A stretch of DNA of 33,476 nucleotides, taken from COE1 sp964387365. GTDB taxonomy: Bacteria > Bacillota > Clostridia > Lachnospirales > Lachnospiraceae. This document shows positions 24,352 through 32,785 of the stretch, one piece after another. Made by a program: the position numbers and the translations under genes. The notes beneath the pieces were generated by a model that saw only the letters and a list, made by a program, of their open reading frames with translations, was not told where the DNA came from and searched no databases. Each line of letters opens with the position of its first letter. Within the stretch, counting starts at the first letter, position 1. The DNA lies in assembly GCA_964387365.1 (NCBI GenBank), contig CAYLWP010000008.1, positions 1-33,476 of the forward strand, read 5' to 3'.

Positions 24352-24380
24352 AGTATAATAATTTTCCCTTAATTTGACAA
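24352..24380 (-). promoter_or_regulatory. Promoter of glyA
   Basis: TTGTCA (24375-24380), a 17-base spacer and TATACT (24352-24357), nine bases beyond the stop codon of the glycosyltransferase gene. The leader (about 70 bases) has a 5-bp GCCCG/CGGGC hairpin and no recognised riboswitch. Confidence 0.82.
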
Positions 24381-24388
24381 GTATTATG

Positions 24389-25414
24389 TTAGTTAAAATG
24401 GAATATCCTTTGACATATTTTATATCCGTCAATGGTAATCTTTCTTCCGCCCTTACCCGGCAGGTTCATAACATTTCCGAGAAGGCCGTAACGAAGTCTT
24501 ACCCACAGCAATTTATCCTTATCCTTAATGTACTTCCAGAGCCCCTTCTTTTTCTCAAAGTTCTCCTCCGTACCGGAGCGAAGCAGCATAACGGAAGATA
24601 CGGTTGTGATGATATCGAGGTAATTACGCATGTAACGTCTTACCTTACCGTTTGCACGGATTCTCGGCATTTCCTCTACAAAGTAATCAACCATAAGCTT
24701 GTTAACCTTAATCTGCTGGTCGATTCTGCCAATCATTACCTGCTCGTTGACAGACTGGTCTGCTCTTCCTATATAATAACGATAGAAGTTTACGTCAAGA
24801 TAGTACATGGTATTAACATACGGCAGTGGATTAAATACAAAGATATTATCCACATAGAAGGTGTGCTCCGGAAGCTTTAATCCACATTCCCTTAACAGAT
24901 TCGTTCTGTAAATAACGGAATGCATCAGTATGTACTGTCCTACTCTGAAGTGCTTTACATCATCCCAGGTAAATACTTTTTCCTGTGGCAGAGCATGGTG
25001 ATACTTCATCACCTTTTTACGCTTCTCGCCTTCCTTCTCATATACGAAATTGCTTATCAGCATATCGATAATCTTTCCGTCTTTGACAAGCTGTTTAAGC
25101 GTGCTTAATATCTGCATGTACGCGCTCTCGTTAACCCAGTCATCACTGTCTACGACCTTATAATAGAGCCCGGTTGCATACTCGACACCGCTGTTTACCG
25201 CCGAACCGTGTCCTCCGTTTTCCTTATTTACCACCTTAATAATGCTTGGAAAACGTTCTCTGTACTCTTCTGCAATATCCGGTGTGTTGTCCTTAGAACC
25301 ATCGTTCACAATGATAATCTCTACATCTTCGCCACCCGGCAGCAAAGATTCGATACACTTTCTCATATATGCTGATGAATTATAACATGGTATTGCTATG
25401 GATAATAACTTCAT
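24389..25414 (-). CDS. Family 2 glycosyltransferase
   Basis: Cytoplasmic GT-A fold glycosyltransferase of 341 residues. It has the N-terminal S-I-A-I-P-C-Y-N nucleotide-binding strand, I-I-V-N-D-G-S-K-D-N-T, and V-V-D-S-D-D-W as the metal-binding D-x-D motif. There is no transmembrane helix, so it is probably a peripheral transferase for a surface glycan; donor and acceptor sugars are not predictable. The start is well supported (GAGGAG six bases before the ATG). It lies 30 bases downstream of mutY and is probably the last gene of the DUF1653-like/mutY unit. Confidence 0.92.
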   Translation of the reverse strand: MKLLSIAIPCYNSSAYMRKCIESLLPGGEDVEIIIVNDGSKDNTPDIAEEYRERFPSIIKVVNKENGGHGSAVNSGVEYATGLYYKVVDSDDWVNESAYMQILSTLKQLVKDGKIIDMLISNFVYEKEGEKRKKVMKYHHALPQEKVFTWDDVKHFRVGQYILMHSVIYRTNLLRECGLKLPEHTFYVDNIFVFNPLPYVNTMYYLDVNFYRYYIGRADQSVNEQVMIGRIDQQIKVNKLMVDYFVEEMPRIRANGKVRRYMRNYLDIITTVSSVMLLRSGTEENFEKKKGLWKYIKDKDKLLWVRLRYGLLGNVMNLPGKGGRKITIDGYKICQRIFHFN

Positions 25415-25444
25415 TGTTTACTCCTCTTTTCCTTGTATAGTAAG

Positions 25445-26533
25445 CTACTGTTGATATTTTTCATTCCCGAGTCTGATATTCAGATACCCGGTATATGCCG
25501 CATACGCCGCAGGAATTGGGTATTTTTCCTGCGTTTCCTCCCTGTCGGCAAATAACAGCCCGCTCTGATCCTCCGACCGTTCCAGCTCATCTACACGAAC
25601 GGCATAGCCTGTCATATGCCACTCCTTATGTGTAAAAATATGTCTGCTGTCCTGCAGCCTTTTTATATGAATTGCCTGCAGACCTGTTTCCTTTAAGTAC
25701 GAAAGCACCTGCTCTTCACTTAAATGCCCTTCCAGCCACGGAAATTCATACATACCGGCAAGCAATCCCTTTGACGGACGCTTGCGTAATGCCGTTTTTT
25801 GTTCATCCTGTATCACAAGAATGGTTTTATACTCTATGGTTCTTGCCTTTTTAGGCGTCTTTTTCGGATAATCCGTCATACAGCCAAGCTCCGCGGCTTT
25901 ACAGAAGGTATTCCACGGACACTCTGCGCACTTTGGCTCTCCGTTTGGAATACATACGGTTGCCCCAAGCTCCATCAGTGCCTGATTAAAGTCTCCCGGT
26001 CTGTCCTTGGGCATAATTCCGCTTAAGTCCTGCTCCACACTTTTCTTCACGCCTGCAAGCAGAATATCACGTTCATCCAGACGGATTCTTGAGAGAATGC
26101 GAAGTACATTGCCGTCTACTGCCGGAACACTTCTCTGATACGCAATGGACGCTACCGCTCCTGCCGTATAGCTGCCTATGCCCGGAAGCGCACACAGCTC
26201 CTCATAGGTATCGGGAATCACGCCCTGATGCTTCTCCATAATCAGCCTTGCCGCCTTATTCAGATTCCTTACGCGATTATAATAGCCAAGCCCTTCCCAC
26301 AGCTTTAACAGCGTTTCCTCCTCTGCCTCTGCCAGTGTCCGTACATCAGGAAGCGCATTCATAAAGCGTTCATAATAGGGCTTTACCGCCTCTACTCTTG
26401 TCTGCTGAAGCATGATTTCCGAAACCCATACACGATAGGCAGTCGGTTCCTCACGCCAAGGCAGTATTCTTGCATGGGTATCATACCAGCTCAAAAGCGG
26501 CTCTACTATTTTTTTTAATTCCAGCTTCTCCAT
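25445..26533 (-). CDS. mutY: A/G-specific adenine DNA glycosylase
   Basis: Removes adenine mispaired with 8-oxoguanine. The helix-hairpin-helix glycosylase domain has catalytic E39 (S-E-I-M-L-Q-Q-T-R-V) and D140 (V-P-A-V-D-G-N-V), with L-P-G-I-G-S-Y-T-A-G-A as the hairpin. An iron-sulfur cluster motif C-x7-C-x2-C-x5-C follows; the first gap is one residue longer than in the Escherichia coli enzyme. The C-terminal NUDIX-like domain (about 230-350) recognises 8-oxoguanine. The 362-residue length is normal. The gene starts 11 bases after the DUF1653-like gene, in the same operon. Confidence 0.97.
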   Translation of the reverse strand: MEKLELKKIVEPLLSWYDTHARILPWREEPTAYRVWVSEIMLQQTRVEAVKPYYERFMNALPDVRTLAEAEEETLLKLWEGLGYYNRVRNLNKAARLIMEKHQGVIPDTYEELCALPGIGSYTAGAVASIAYQRSVPAVDGNVLRILSRIRLDERDILLAGVKKSVEQDLSGIMPKDRPGDFNQALMELGATVCIPNGEPKCAECPWNTFCKAAELGCMTDYPKKTPKKARTIEYKTILVIQDEQKTALRKRPSKGLLAGMYEFPWLEGHLSEEQVLSYLKETGLQAIHIKRLQDSRHIFTHKEWHMTGYAVRVDELERSEDQSGLLFADREETQEKYPIPAAYAAYTGYLNIRLGNEKYQQ

Positions 26534-26544
26534 GTATCCGTTTC

Positions 26545-27165
26545 CTATCGCAGACGGTTACATTCAAAGCGTTCGAGTGTAAGCAGACAGTTCATGATTT
26601 CATTATAACGCTGTTCGATATCTCCGTTTTTTACCTCGGTATCGAGGCTTACCGCCATCGTATCAATCATGGAATCCGTGATTCTTGGATGAAGCAGATG
26701 TAAAATCTCCAGCTTCTCCTGATACGTATCTGCCTCTAAAAACTTTAGGAGTCCCGGTTCTAAGGAAAGCTCTTCATCCGCATTCGCCACCGGTATCTCC
26801 GGCTCAGCCGCTTTCGCCGCCGGCTCCTGAACAATCGTCTTCGCCTCGGTATTCGACGCTGCGGCTTCCGGTATAGGTTCCGGAGCCAGTTCCGGTATGC
26901 TTATCTCCTGCACCGCGCTAAGCTCCCATGCAGGTGCCTGCAGCCTCTCAAAACGGTACTCCTGCTGTACCTGTGGATATTTCTCCTTATCTACCTTACT
27001 CATGAACATTTCAAGAGGTCTGACATATACTCCAAAGGGAGCGTACATCTGTTGGTATACTACCATCTGCTCTCCGGTCTCCGAATGTGTTGCTATCGAC
27101 AGAACCTGATAGTGCTTTCCCTTAAAATGTCTATATATCTCATATGGTCTTGGTATCTGTTGCAT
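26545..27165 (-). CDS. DUF1653-domain protein with helical C-terminal extension
   Basis: Cytoplasmic protein of 206 residues. The N-terminal 60 residues match the DUF1653 pattern (Y-R-H-F-K-G-K-x-Y-x-V, then V-V-Y-Q-x-x-Y, then V-R-P-x-x-M-F). After an Ala/Pro/Glu-rich linker (about 85-135), a C-terminal helical segment of about 70 residues follows, which I do not recognise. DUF1653 has no settled biochemical role. The start was moved from 27183 to the ATG at 27165, since AAAGGAAGG lies six bases before it and overlaps the earlier ATG. It is first gene of the unit with mutY and the glycosyltransferase, under the promoter at 27204-27232. Confidence 0.82.
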   Translation of the reverse strand: MQQIPRPYEIYRHFKGKHYQVLSIATHSETGEQMVVYQQMYAPFGVYVRPLEMFMSKVDKEKYPQVQQEYRFERLQAPAWELSAVQEISIPELAPEPIPEAAASNTEAKTIVQEPAAKAAEPEIPVANADEELSLEPGLLKFLEADTYQEKLEILHLLHPRITDSMIDTMAVSLDTEVKNGDIEQRYNEIMNCLLTLERFECNRLR

Positions 27166-27203
27166 ATGATGCCTTCCTTTCATAACTATTCCGCATTATC
27201 TTG

Positions 27204-27232
27204 ATTATAATCGTTTTTTCCCACTTTGTCAT
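27204..27232 (-). promoter_or_regulatory. Promoter of DUF1653-like/mutY operon
   Basis: ATGACA (27227-27232), a 17-base spacer and TATAAT (27204-27209), 38 bases before the ATG at 27165. The decamer GTTTACATAG lies upstream at 27268-27259. Confidence 0.82.
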
Positions 27233-27296
27233 TCCTAACTTTTTCCAACAAAAACCTGCTATGTAAACCTCTCGGCATTATGCATTATATCACAAA

Positions 27297-27323
27297 GAGC
27301 ATAGGGAAAATACCCCTATGCTC
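27297..27323 (-). terminator. Terminator of pilT
   Basis: A 10-bp stem GAGCATAGGG/CCCTATGCTC with a seven-base loop, 18 bases after the pilT stop. It is followed by TTTGTG on the - strand and by TCATATTTTTT a few bases beyond it on the other. Confidence 0.82.
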
Positions 27324-27341
27324 CTCATATTTTTTCCAAAA

Positions 27342-28406
27342 TCATGAATACATAATCTTATTCTTCATATTTTCCTGATCCTGTGCAAACTGCAATGCCA
27401 TCCGGGTGTCAATCTTACCCTCCAGACAAAGCTGTATCAGTGCATCGTCCATCGTTATCATACCACTCTTTCGATTGGTCTGCATAACACTGGCAAGCTG
27501 ATGCGTCTTACCCTCACGAATCAGATTTTTTACCGCGGTATTATTGTGCAGAACTTCATATGCCGCTACTCTGCCTGTACCGTCTGTGGTTGGTATCAGC
27601 TGCTGCGAAACAACCGCCTCTAAAACATTCGCCAGCTGAACTCGAATCTGCTGTTGCTGATGCGGCGGAAATACGTCAATCACTCGGTCAACCGTATTGG
27701 CTGCTCCGATGGTATGAAGCGTAGACAACACCAGATGCCCGGTTTCTGCCGCCGTGATAGCCGTACTGATTGTCTCAAAGTCTCGCATCTCACCAACAAG
27801 AATAACATCCGGGTCTTCTCGCAGGGCAGCTCGCAACGCTCTTGCATAATTATTCGTGTCAAGCCCGACCTCTCTCTGATTTACAATGGATTTATCATGC
27901 TGATGTAAATATTCAATCGGATCTTCCAGCGTAATCACATGTGCTTCTCTTTGATGATTGATGACATCAATCAGTGCTGCAAGCGTTGTGGACTTACCGC
28001 TTCCTGTCGGTCCTGTTACCAGAACAAGTCCTCGCTTTTTCTGGTACAGCTCAACCACGGATTCCGGTATGCCAAGCTCCTCCGGTGTCGGAATACTGGT
28101 TCCAACCAGACGAAATGCCATTGCAATTGATCCTCTTTGCTTATATATATTCACTCGGTAACGTCCCTCACCCGCAATGGCAAAGGACATATCAACTTCT
28201 CCATGCTCTTCAAAATGCTGTCTTTGTTTTTCATTCATAACATGAATTGCAATCTCCATGGTATCCGCCGGAAGAAGCTTTGGCCCTTCCATGGTAATCA
28301 GCTTGCCGTTCACTCTCATTTTGGGCGGGATGCCTACTGTAATATGCACATCGGAGGCTTCTGCTTCCTTTGCTTTTCTTAAAATCTCTTCCACTGACAA
28401 TGCCAT
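27342..28406 (-). CDS. pilT: Type IV pilus retraction ATPase PilT
   Basis: Hexameric secretion-family ATPase of 354 residues that powers pilus retraction. It has an N-terminal PAS-like domain (about 1-100), Walker A G-P-T-G-S-G-K-S-T, the aspartate box I-T-L-E-D-P-I-E-Y, Walker B V-I-L-V-G-E-M-R-D and the histidine box L-S-T-L-H-T. The C-terminal A-I-R-E-G-K-like region (here L-I-R-E-G-K-T-H-Q-L) is typical of PilT. No other pilus gene is in the window, so it is a stand-alone unit with its own promoter (28443-28471) and terminator. AAGGAG precedes the ATG. Confidence 0.95.
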   Translation of the reverse strand: MALSVEEILRKAKEAEASDVHITVGIPPKMRVNGKLITMEGPKLLPADTMEIAIHVMNEKQRQHFEEHGEVDMSFAIAGEGRYRVNIYKQRGSIAMAFRLVGTSIPTPEELGIPESVVELYQKKRGLVLVTGPTGSGKSTTLAALIDVINHQREAHVITLEDPIEYLHQHDKSIVNQREVGLDTNNYARALRAALREDPDVILVGEMRDFETISTAITAAETGHLVLSTLHTIGAANTVDRVIDVFPPHQQQQIRVQLANVLEAVVSQQLIPTTDGTGRVAAYEVLHNNTAVKNLIREGKTHQLASVMQTNRKSGMITMDDALIQLCLEGKIDTRMALQFAQDQENMKNKIMYS

Positions 28407-28442
28407 TTTCCCACTCCTTATCTTGAAATTTTGTCGCTATAT

Positions 28443-28471
28443 ATCTTATTCTATCACTCTATTTCCGTCAA
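28443..28471 (-). promoter_or_regulatory. Candidate promoter of pilT
   Basis: TTGACG (28466-28471), a 17-base spacer and TAAGAT (28443-28448), 37 bases before the start. The rest of the 307-base divergent region (to 28713) is A+T-rich. It contains a TATAAT (28613-28618) for the opposite gene without a good -35, and a short leader frame at 28678-28710. Confidence 0.6.
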
Positions 28472-28677
28472 TTCAATCATTCCATTCGCATTTGTATATA
28501 TTTTTCATTCTATTTAGACAATTGTATAAATCATGTATTATTTTTCATTTTCATACAATTCCGTGTTACTTGCAGTTTTGTAGTTTTTACCACTTGTCAA
28601 GGAACAGTGCATATAATATCATGTTCATATCTATTAACAGCTTTGACGACATATTGCATATCTTGGGAGGAACATGC

Positions 28678-28710
28678 ATGCCGTTTATAGTTACACTACA
28701 AGGGAGATAA
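28678..28710 (+). CDS. Possible 10-residue leader peptide
   Basis: ATG CCG TTT ATA GTT ACA then four more codons and TAA, preceded by GGGAGG at seven bases. It ends three bases before the start codon of the next gene and overlaps that gene's ribosome binding site. It could couple translation, but may be chance. Confidence 0.3.
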   Translation: MPFIVTLQGR

Positions 28711-28713
28711 TAC

Positions 28714-29271
28714 ATGAGGGAGAGCTTTGAATATGAAGGAACTGCGACAGGTGAATATAAAAGCGGCCTGTACGTTACTTATTGTGAACGGGAGTACCCT
28801 GCTGTCTATCTTGGAGTAGGAAGATTCATTCTTTATTCTGATATTCCGGATGAAAACTTTACCTTTCCAACACAGGATGGCAGATATCTTTTACAGACAG
28901 ACTTAAGAGATTCTTCATTAACGCGTGCCAGCGAGATTCGCATGATTGGCATTATGAGAGAGAGTTATGAAAACGTTATGATTCGTGAGATTTTTGAGGA
29001 AGGCGTTATGGTTTCCACATATAATCCGCGACTTGCCTTTGAATTAAGTCTGAAGCCGGTTAAGGAACTTGGCTTCACCGGTCTGATTGACCGTGACCTG
29101 CTGCTTGGTATGTACGAGGAACGTGATTACCTTTGGAATCCGTCTCTTGGCATCTATGCAACCTTCTGTCAGGCAATGAATGCAAACTGCGAAAGAACAT
29201 GGTTTGCGGATAAGGACAGGTTTACACAGGTATACGTTATTGAGAATCCAAATAAAAAGTCAAATAATTAG
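28714..29271 (+). CDS. Hypothetical protein, 185 residues
   Basis: I do not recognise this family. The product is soluble and acidic, without signal peptide, membrane segment or obvious catalytic motif. It begins with a beta-rich region (residues 1-70, containing V-Y-L-G-V-G-R-F-I-L-Y) and continues with a mixed segment containing I-R-M-I-G-I-M-R-E-S-Y-E-N-V-M-I. An AGGGAG site lies seven bases before the ATG, and codon use matches the neighbours. It is a monocistronic + strand unit, divergent from pilT and ended by the hairpin at 29285-29324. Divergence from pilT is the only contextual hint and is weak. Confidence 0.82.
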   Translation: MRESFEYEGTATGEYKSGLYVTYCEREYPAVYLGVGRFILYSDIPDENFTFPTQDGRYLLQTDLRDSSLTRASEIRMIGIMRESYENVMIREIFEEGVMVSTYNPRLAFELSLKPVKELGFTGLIDRDLLLGMYEERDYLWNPSLGIYATFCQAMNANCERTWFADKDRFTQVYVIENPNKKSNN

Positions 29272-29284
29272 TCAGTGAATACAT

Positions 29285-29324
29285 AAAGAGGAAGCTTCTT
29301 ATTTTACAAGAAAGCTTCCTCTTT
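29285..29324 (+). terminator. Terminator of the 185-residue protein gene
   Basis: AAAGAGGAAGCTT pairs with AAGCTTCCTCTTT across a short loop and is followed by TT, 14 bases after the stop. Strong intrinsic terminator; nearly symmetrical, so it may also back up htpG termination. Confidence 0.93.
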
Positions 29325-29350
29325 TTCATTTCTTTACAGCTCTGTTTTAA

Positions 29351-29395
29351 CCGGTCAGAGCCGGTCTTAAAAAACTGCATTCCGGCTCTGACCGG
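29351..29395 (-). terminator. Terminator of htpG
   Basis: A perfect 14-bp G+C-rich stem (CCGGTCAGAGCCGG and complement) with a 17-base loop, eight bases after the htpG stop. The following T run is weak (TTAAAA). Confidence 0.8.
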
Positions 29396-29403
29396 ATACC
29401 GTC

Positions 29404-31482
29404 TTATTCTGCAAGCAACAGCATAATCTTGTTGCTTCTTGCAATAAACTTAGTCATTGCCTCAGGCTGTAACGGTGCCTGCTGCAGCAGTGCAAGGTCA
29501 TATAACTGCTCACAGATAACATCTACATGCTCACCATCCTGATGCTCTAAGATATACTCAACCAGCTTATTATTCGCATTTAATACTAAGGTCTCGCCTT
29601 CCTTACCCATAGCACCAAAATCCATACCCGGCATTGCATACATCTTCATCATATCCTGCATTCTGCGTGCCTCTTCGGATACAGTAATCATGGAAGAGAT
29701 ATCCTTATTTTTCAGCTTCTCTACCTTAACGGTAATATTATCCTTCTTCACTGCCTTCTTGAACAGCTTGGATATTTCTTCGCTCTTCTTAGCAAGCTCT
29801 TCCTCTACCTTCTTAGAGGTCTTTGTCTTGAAGGTATCTGTTAAGTCTGCATCGATACGGGAGAACTTAATTCCCTCATTCTTAGCCTCAAGCTGTGAAA
29901 GGAACGGCTGGTCAATCTTATCAGGAAGAACTACCGCATCCATTTTTGCCTTCTTGAACATATTGATATACTGGCTCTGCTGTACGGTATCTGTTACATA
30001 GTAGATAATCTTCTCTTTTGTCTCTGCATCCTCAGATGGGATTTCTACCTCTTCCTCTTCAGTAACTACCTCTGCATCAACTGCCTCTCCTGTCTCTGCG
30101 TCGGTTGCCTTTGCCTGATTCTCTTCGTCGTCAGGGTCAATTTTCTTAACTTCAAGACACTCAGGTAATGTTACATACTTACCGTCCAGATTCTTGAATA
30201 AGATGTAATCTGTCATCTTCTCGCAGAACTTATCATCCTTTAAACAGCCAAACTTGATAAACGGGCTGATATCATCCCAGTACTTCTCGTAATTCTCCTT
30301 ATCTGTCTTGCACATACCTGACAGCTTGTCAGCAACCTTCTTGGTAATGTATTCGCTAATCTTGGTAACAAAGCCGTCGTTCTGTAATGCACTTCTTGAT
30401 ACATTCAGCGGAAGGTCAGGACAGTCGATAACACCCTTTAACAGTAGCAGGAATTCAGGGATAACTTCCTTGATGTTATCAGCGATAAATACCTGATTGT
30501 TGTATAACTTAATCGTTCCCTCGATGGATTCGTATTCCATATTAATCTTCGGGAAGTATAAGATACCCTTCATATTAAACGGATAATCCATATTCAAATG
30601 AATCCAGAATAAAGGCTCCTTGTAGTCCTGGAATACCTTGCGGTAGAAGTCAATATACTCTTCTCTTGTACAACTGCTTGGATTCTTTGTCCAAAGCGGC
30701 TGAGTCTCATTTAACGGAACCGGGCGCTTCTTAATCTTGAGCTTGGTTTCCTTTTCCTCGGAATCCTGCTTGCTCTCCTCGATGGTTTCAACAACAATAT
30801 CGTCCTCTCTCTTGTCCTCAGGACTGATTGTCTCGAATTCTTCCGGTGCATTTGCCTTCTCTAAGAAAATATTATACGGCATGAAGGAACAATACTTCTT
30901 AATAACCTCTCTTGCCTTATATTCATTACAGAACTCTAAGCAGTCCTCATTCAAAAACAGGGTAATTTCTGTTCCTACTGCTGTTCTGTCGCCATCTCTC
31001 ATGTCAAATTCGGTTCCGCCGTCGCACTCCCAGTGTACCGGTGTTGCGCCTTCCTTAAAGGAAAGAGTATCGATATGAACCTCATCGGCTACCATAAATG
31101 CAGAGTAGAAGCCAAGTCCGAAATGACCGATAATCTGGTCATCATTTGTCTTATCCTTATACTTCTCAATAAAGTCTGTTGCACCTGAAAATGCAATCTG
31201 ATTGATGTATTCCTCAACCTCATCCGCGGTCATACCAAGACCTGTATCAATAAACTTCAGTGTCTTATTCTCAGGGTTTACAACAACATGTATCTCATTC
31301 TTCACATCTGCCGGATAGGAGTACTCTCCCATCATCTCCAGCTTCTTAAGCTTTGTAATCGCATCACAACCGTTTGAAATCAGCTCTCTATAAAAGATAT
31401 CGTGGTCTGAATATAACCACTTCTTAATAATCGGAAAAATATTTTCGCTGTTGATAGATAAACTTCCATGCTTTTCTGCCAT
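29404..31482 (-). CDS. htpG: Hsp90 chaperone HtpG
   Basis: ATP-dependent cytoplasmic chaperone of 692 residues. The GHKL ATPase domain has E33 and N37 in Y-R-E-L-I-S-N, D-T-G-L-G-M-T and G-H-F-G-L-G-F-Y-S-A-F. The middle domain has S-R-S-A-L-Q-N, and the C-terminal dimerisation domain is present. Two charged, Glu-rich insertions are visible (near residues 225-250, the usual linker, and 470-505), which makes it longer than E. coli HtpG. Its promoter (31557-31585) is preceded by a perfect CIRCE, so HrcA repression is predicted. It lies downstream of clpB and a foldase lipoprotein in the same direction. Confidence 0.97.
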   Translation of the reverse strand: MAEKHGSLSINSENIFPIIKKWLYSDHDIFYRELISNGCDAITKLKKLEMMGEYSYPADVKNEIHVVVNPENKTLKFIDTGLGMTADEVEEYINQIAFSGATDFIEKYKDKTNDDQIIGHFGLGFYSAFMVADEVHIDTLSFKEGATPVHWECDGGTEFDMRDGDRTAVGTEITLFLNEDCLEFCNEYKAREVIKKYCSFMPYNIFLEKANAPEEFETISPEDKREDDIVVETIEESKQDSEEKETKLKIKKRPVPLNETQPLWTKNPSSCTREEYIDFYRKVFQDYKEPLFWIHLNMDYPFNMKGILYFPKINMEYESIEGTIKLYNNQVFIADNIKEVIPEFLLLLKGVIDCPDLPLNVSRSALQNDGFVTKISEYITKKVADKLSGMCKTDKENYEKYWDDISPFIKFGCLKDDKFCEKMTDYILFKNLDGKYVTLPECLEVKKIDPDDEENQAKATDAETGEAVDAEVVTEEEEVEIPSEDAETKEKIIYYVTDTVQQSQYINMFKKAKMDAVVLPDKIDQPFLSQLEAKNEGIKFSRIDADLTDTFKTKTSKKVEEELAKKSEEISKLFKKAVKKDNITVKVEKLKNKDISSMITVSEEARRMQDMMKMYAMPGMDFGAMGKEGETLVLNANNKLVEYILEHQDGEHVDVICEQLYDLALLQQAPLQPEAMTKFIARSNKIMLLLAE

Positions 31483-31556
31483 AATAAATCACATTCCTTT
31501 CCTACTGTTCTTGTATCATTCTCACGATTCGTGAGCTCTTTTCTCTTTCACAAACA

Positions 31557-31585
31557 AGTTTAATACCGCCAAAAATAAAAGTCAA
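31557..31585 (-). promoter_or_regulatory. Promoter of htpG
   Basis: TTGACT (31580-31585), a 17-base spacer and TAAACT (31557-31562). CIRCE ends seven bases upstream of the -35. The leader of about 70 bases contains a small CTCACG/CGTGAG hairpin. Confidence 0.82.
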
Positions 31586-31592
31586 TAGAAAA

Positions 31593-31619
31593 TTAGCACT
31601 CAAGTATCTTGAGTGCTAA
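31593..31619. promoter_or_regulatory. CIRCE operator (HrcA binding site)
   Basis: TTAGCACTC, nine bases, GAGTGCTAA: an exact match to the CIRCE consensus. The nine-base spacer is itself nearly palindromic (AAG-ATA-CTT on the - strand), which gives a 12-bp hairpin followed by TTTTCT on that strand. It is placed upstream of the htpG promoter and 27 bases after the foldase stop, so it may double as a terminator. Confidence 0.96.
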
Positions 31620-31645
31620 TAATTAATATTTTGTTTAGATTTCAT

Positions 31646-32710
31646 TTAGAAATAGTTCTGAAACACCTCAAAAAAACTGCTTGTTGTGATGCCTTCCTCG
31701 TCAATAAAGCCAACCGTAGTCCATAGTTCTTCATTCAGATTCCGCGTCAGTCCATTGATAAACTGTGTGTACTCTTCATTAAATACTTCCTTACGGCGTT
31801 CCTCCACAATCTTAACCTTATTCCTGTCTGTTTCCTCTCTGTCGAAGGTACTGATACACTTAATCACATGATATCCGTAGGAGGTCTCTACCACACTACT
31901 GATTTCACCGGTTCCGAGATTAAAGGCCGCCTCCTCAAAGGGAGCTTCAAATCTTCCCTTTCCAAAGGAATAGGATATGGTTGGGTCTTCACTGTACTCT
32001 GTATGCAGGGACGTAAAGTCCTCTCCGTCCTTTGCTCTCTGCCAGACCTCACGGGCTGTCCTGTATGCCTCATTCTTTGCCTGCTCTGTATAGGGAACTT
32101 TTTCTCCCTCTTCATTGGTAGAATAGGTCTTAATCAGAATATGCTGTGCCGTAATGGTTCTTGCCTCATCATCGCTGATTTCCGGATTGATATCGGCAAT
32201 CAGATGTCTGTATACCTTATCTGCAAGCGCATATTCCTCATACATTGTCTGAATCATAGCCTGTGTTACATCAAGACTGTTTACCTCTGTTTCACTCAAG
32301 GAGGCATAGTACTCTGCTGCCGCCTGCGCCGCCCTGTCTGCCTCCTCCGGGCTTAACGCAATTCCCTTCTCCTGTGCCAGAAGGTTCATTGCTTTAATCT
32401 TGGCAATCTTTGCGAGCACGGTTTCCTTGATATTATCCTCAAGCGTAAGTTCCCGGTAGGAAGTGCTCCATATTTCCGCGCCGAAAACCTCTTCATATTG
32501 ATTTTTGGTATTCATCAGATAAACCATCAGCTCCGGAAGGGTACAGGAGGCCTTCTCAATGCGGAATATCTCATCTTTTTCAAAGCCGGTGGTAAGGACA
32601 ATTTTCGTTCCCGCGTTATCCTCTGTGTCCTTGCCCTGACATCCGCTAAGCAGTGTTGCGGCAAGCATGAGAACCAGTATCCCACGGCTCATATATTTCT
32701 TTCTTTTCAT
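31646..32710 (-). CDS. PpiC-type (parvulin) foldase lipoprotein, PrsA-like
   Basis: Lipoprotein of 354 residues on the outer face of the membrane. The signal sequence ends in lipobox L-L-S-G-C (C24). A helical SurA/PrsA-like N-terminal region leads to a parvulin peptidyl-prolyl isomerase domain (about 185-300) containing A-Q-H-I-L-I, a conserved S-E-D-P and G-Y-H-V-I-K. It probably assists folding of exported proteins. AAGGA lies upstream of the ATG. A promoter (32756-32785) overlaps the clpB stop codon, and no terminator separates the two genes, so both own transcription and readthrough are possible. Confidence 0.9.
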   Translation of the reverse strand: MKRKKYMSRGILVLMLAATLLSGCQGKDTEDNAGTKIVLTTGFEKDEIFRIEKASCTLPELMVYLMNTKNQYEEVFGAEIWSTSYRELTLEDNIKETVLAKIAKIKAMNLLAQEKGIALSPEEADRAAQAAAEYYASLSETEVNSLDVTQAMIQTMYEEYALADKVYRHLIADINPEISDDEARTITAQHILIKTYSTNEEGEKVPYTEQAKNEAYRTAREVWQRAKDGEDFTSLHTEYSEDPTISYSFGKGRFEAPFEEAAFNLGTGEISSVVETSYGYHVIKCISTFDREETDRNKVKIVEERRKEVFNEEYTQFINGLTRNLNEELWTTVGFIDEEGITTSSFFEVFQNYF

Positions 32711-32755
32711 AAGCTGTAATCCTTAACGTTATGTCTTATTCTCTTTTCCACATTG

Positions 32756-32785
32756 ATTATCGCACAAAATGTATCCTTTATGCAA
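32756..32785 (-). promoter_or_regulatory. Promoter of foldase lipoprotein gene
   Basis: TTGCAT (32780-32785), an 18-base spacer ending in TGC, and GATAAT (32756-32761), giving an extended -10. The -35 overlaps the clpB stop codon. Confidence 0.65.
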
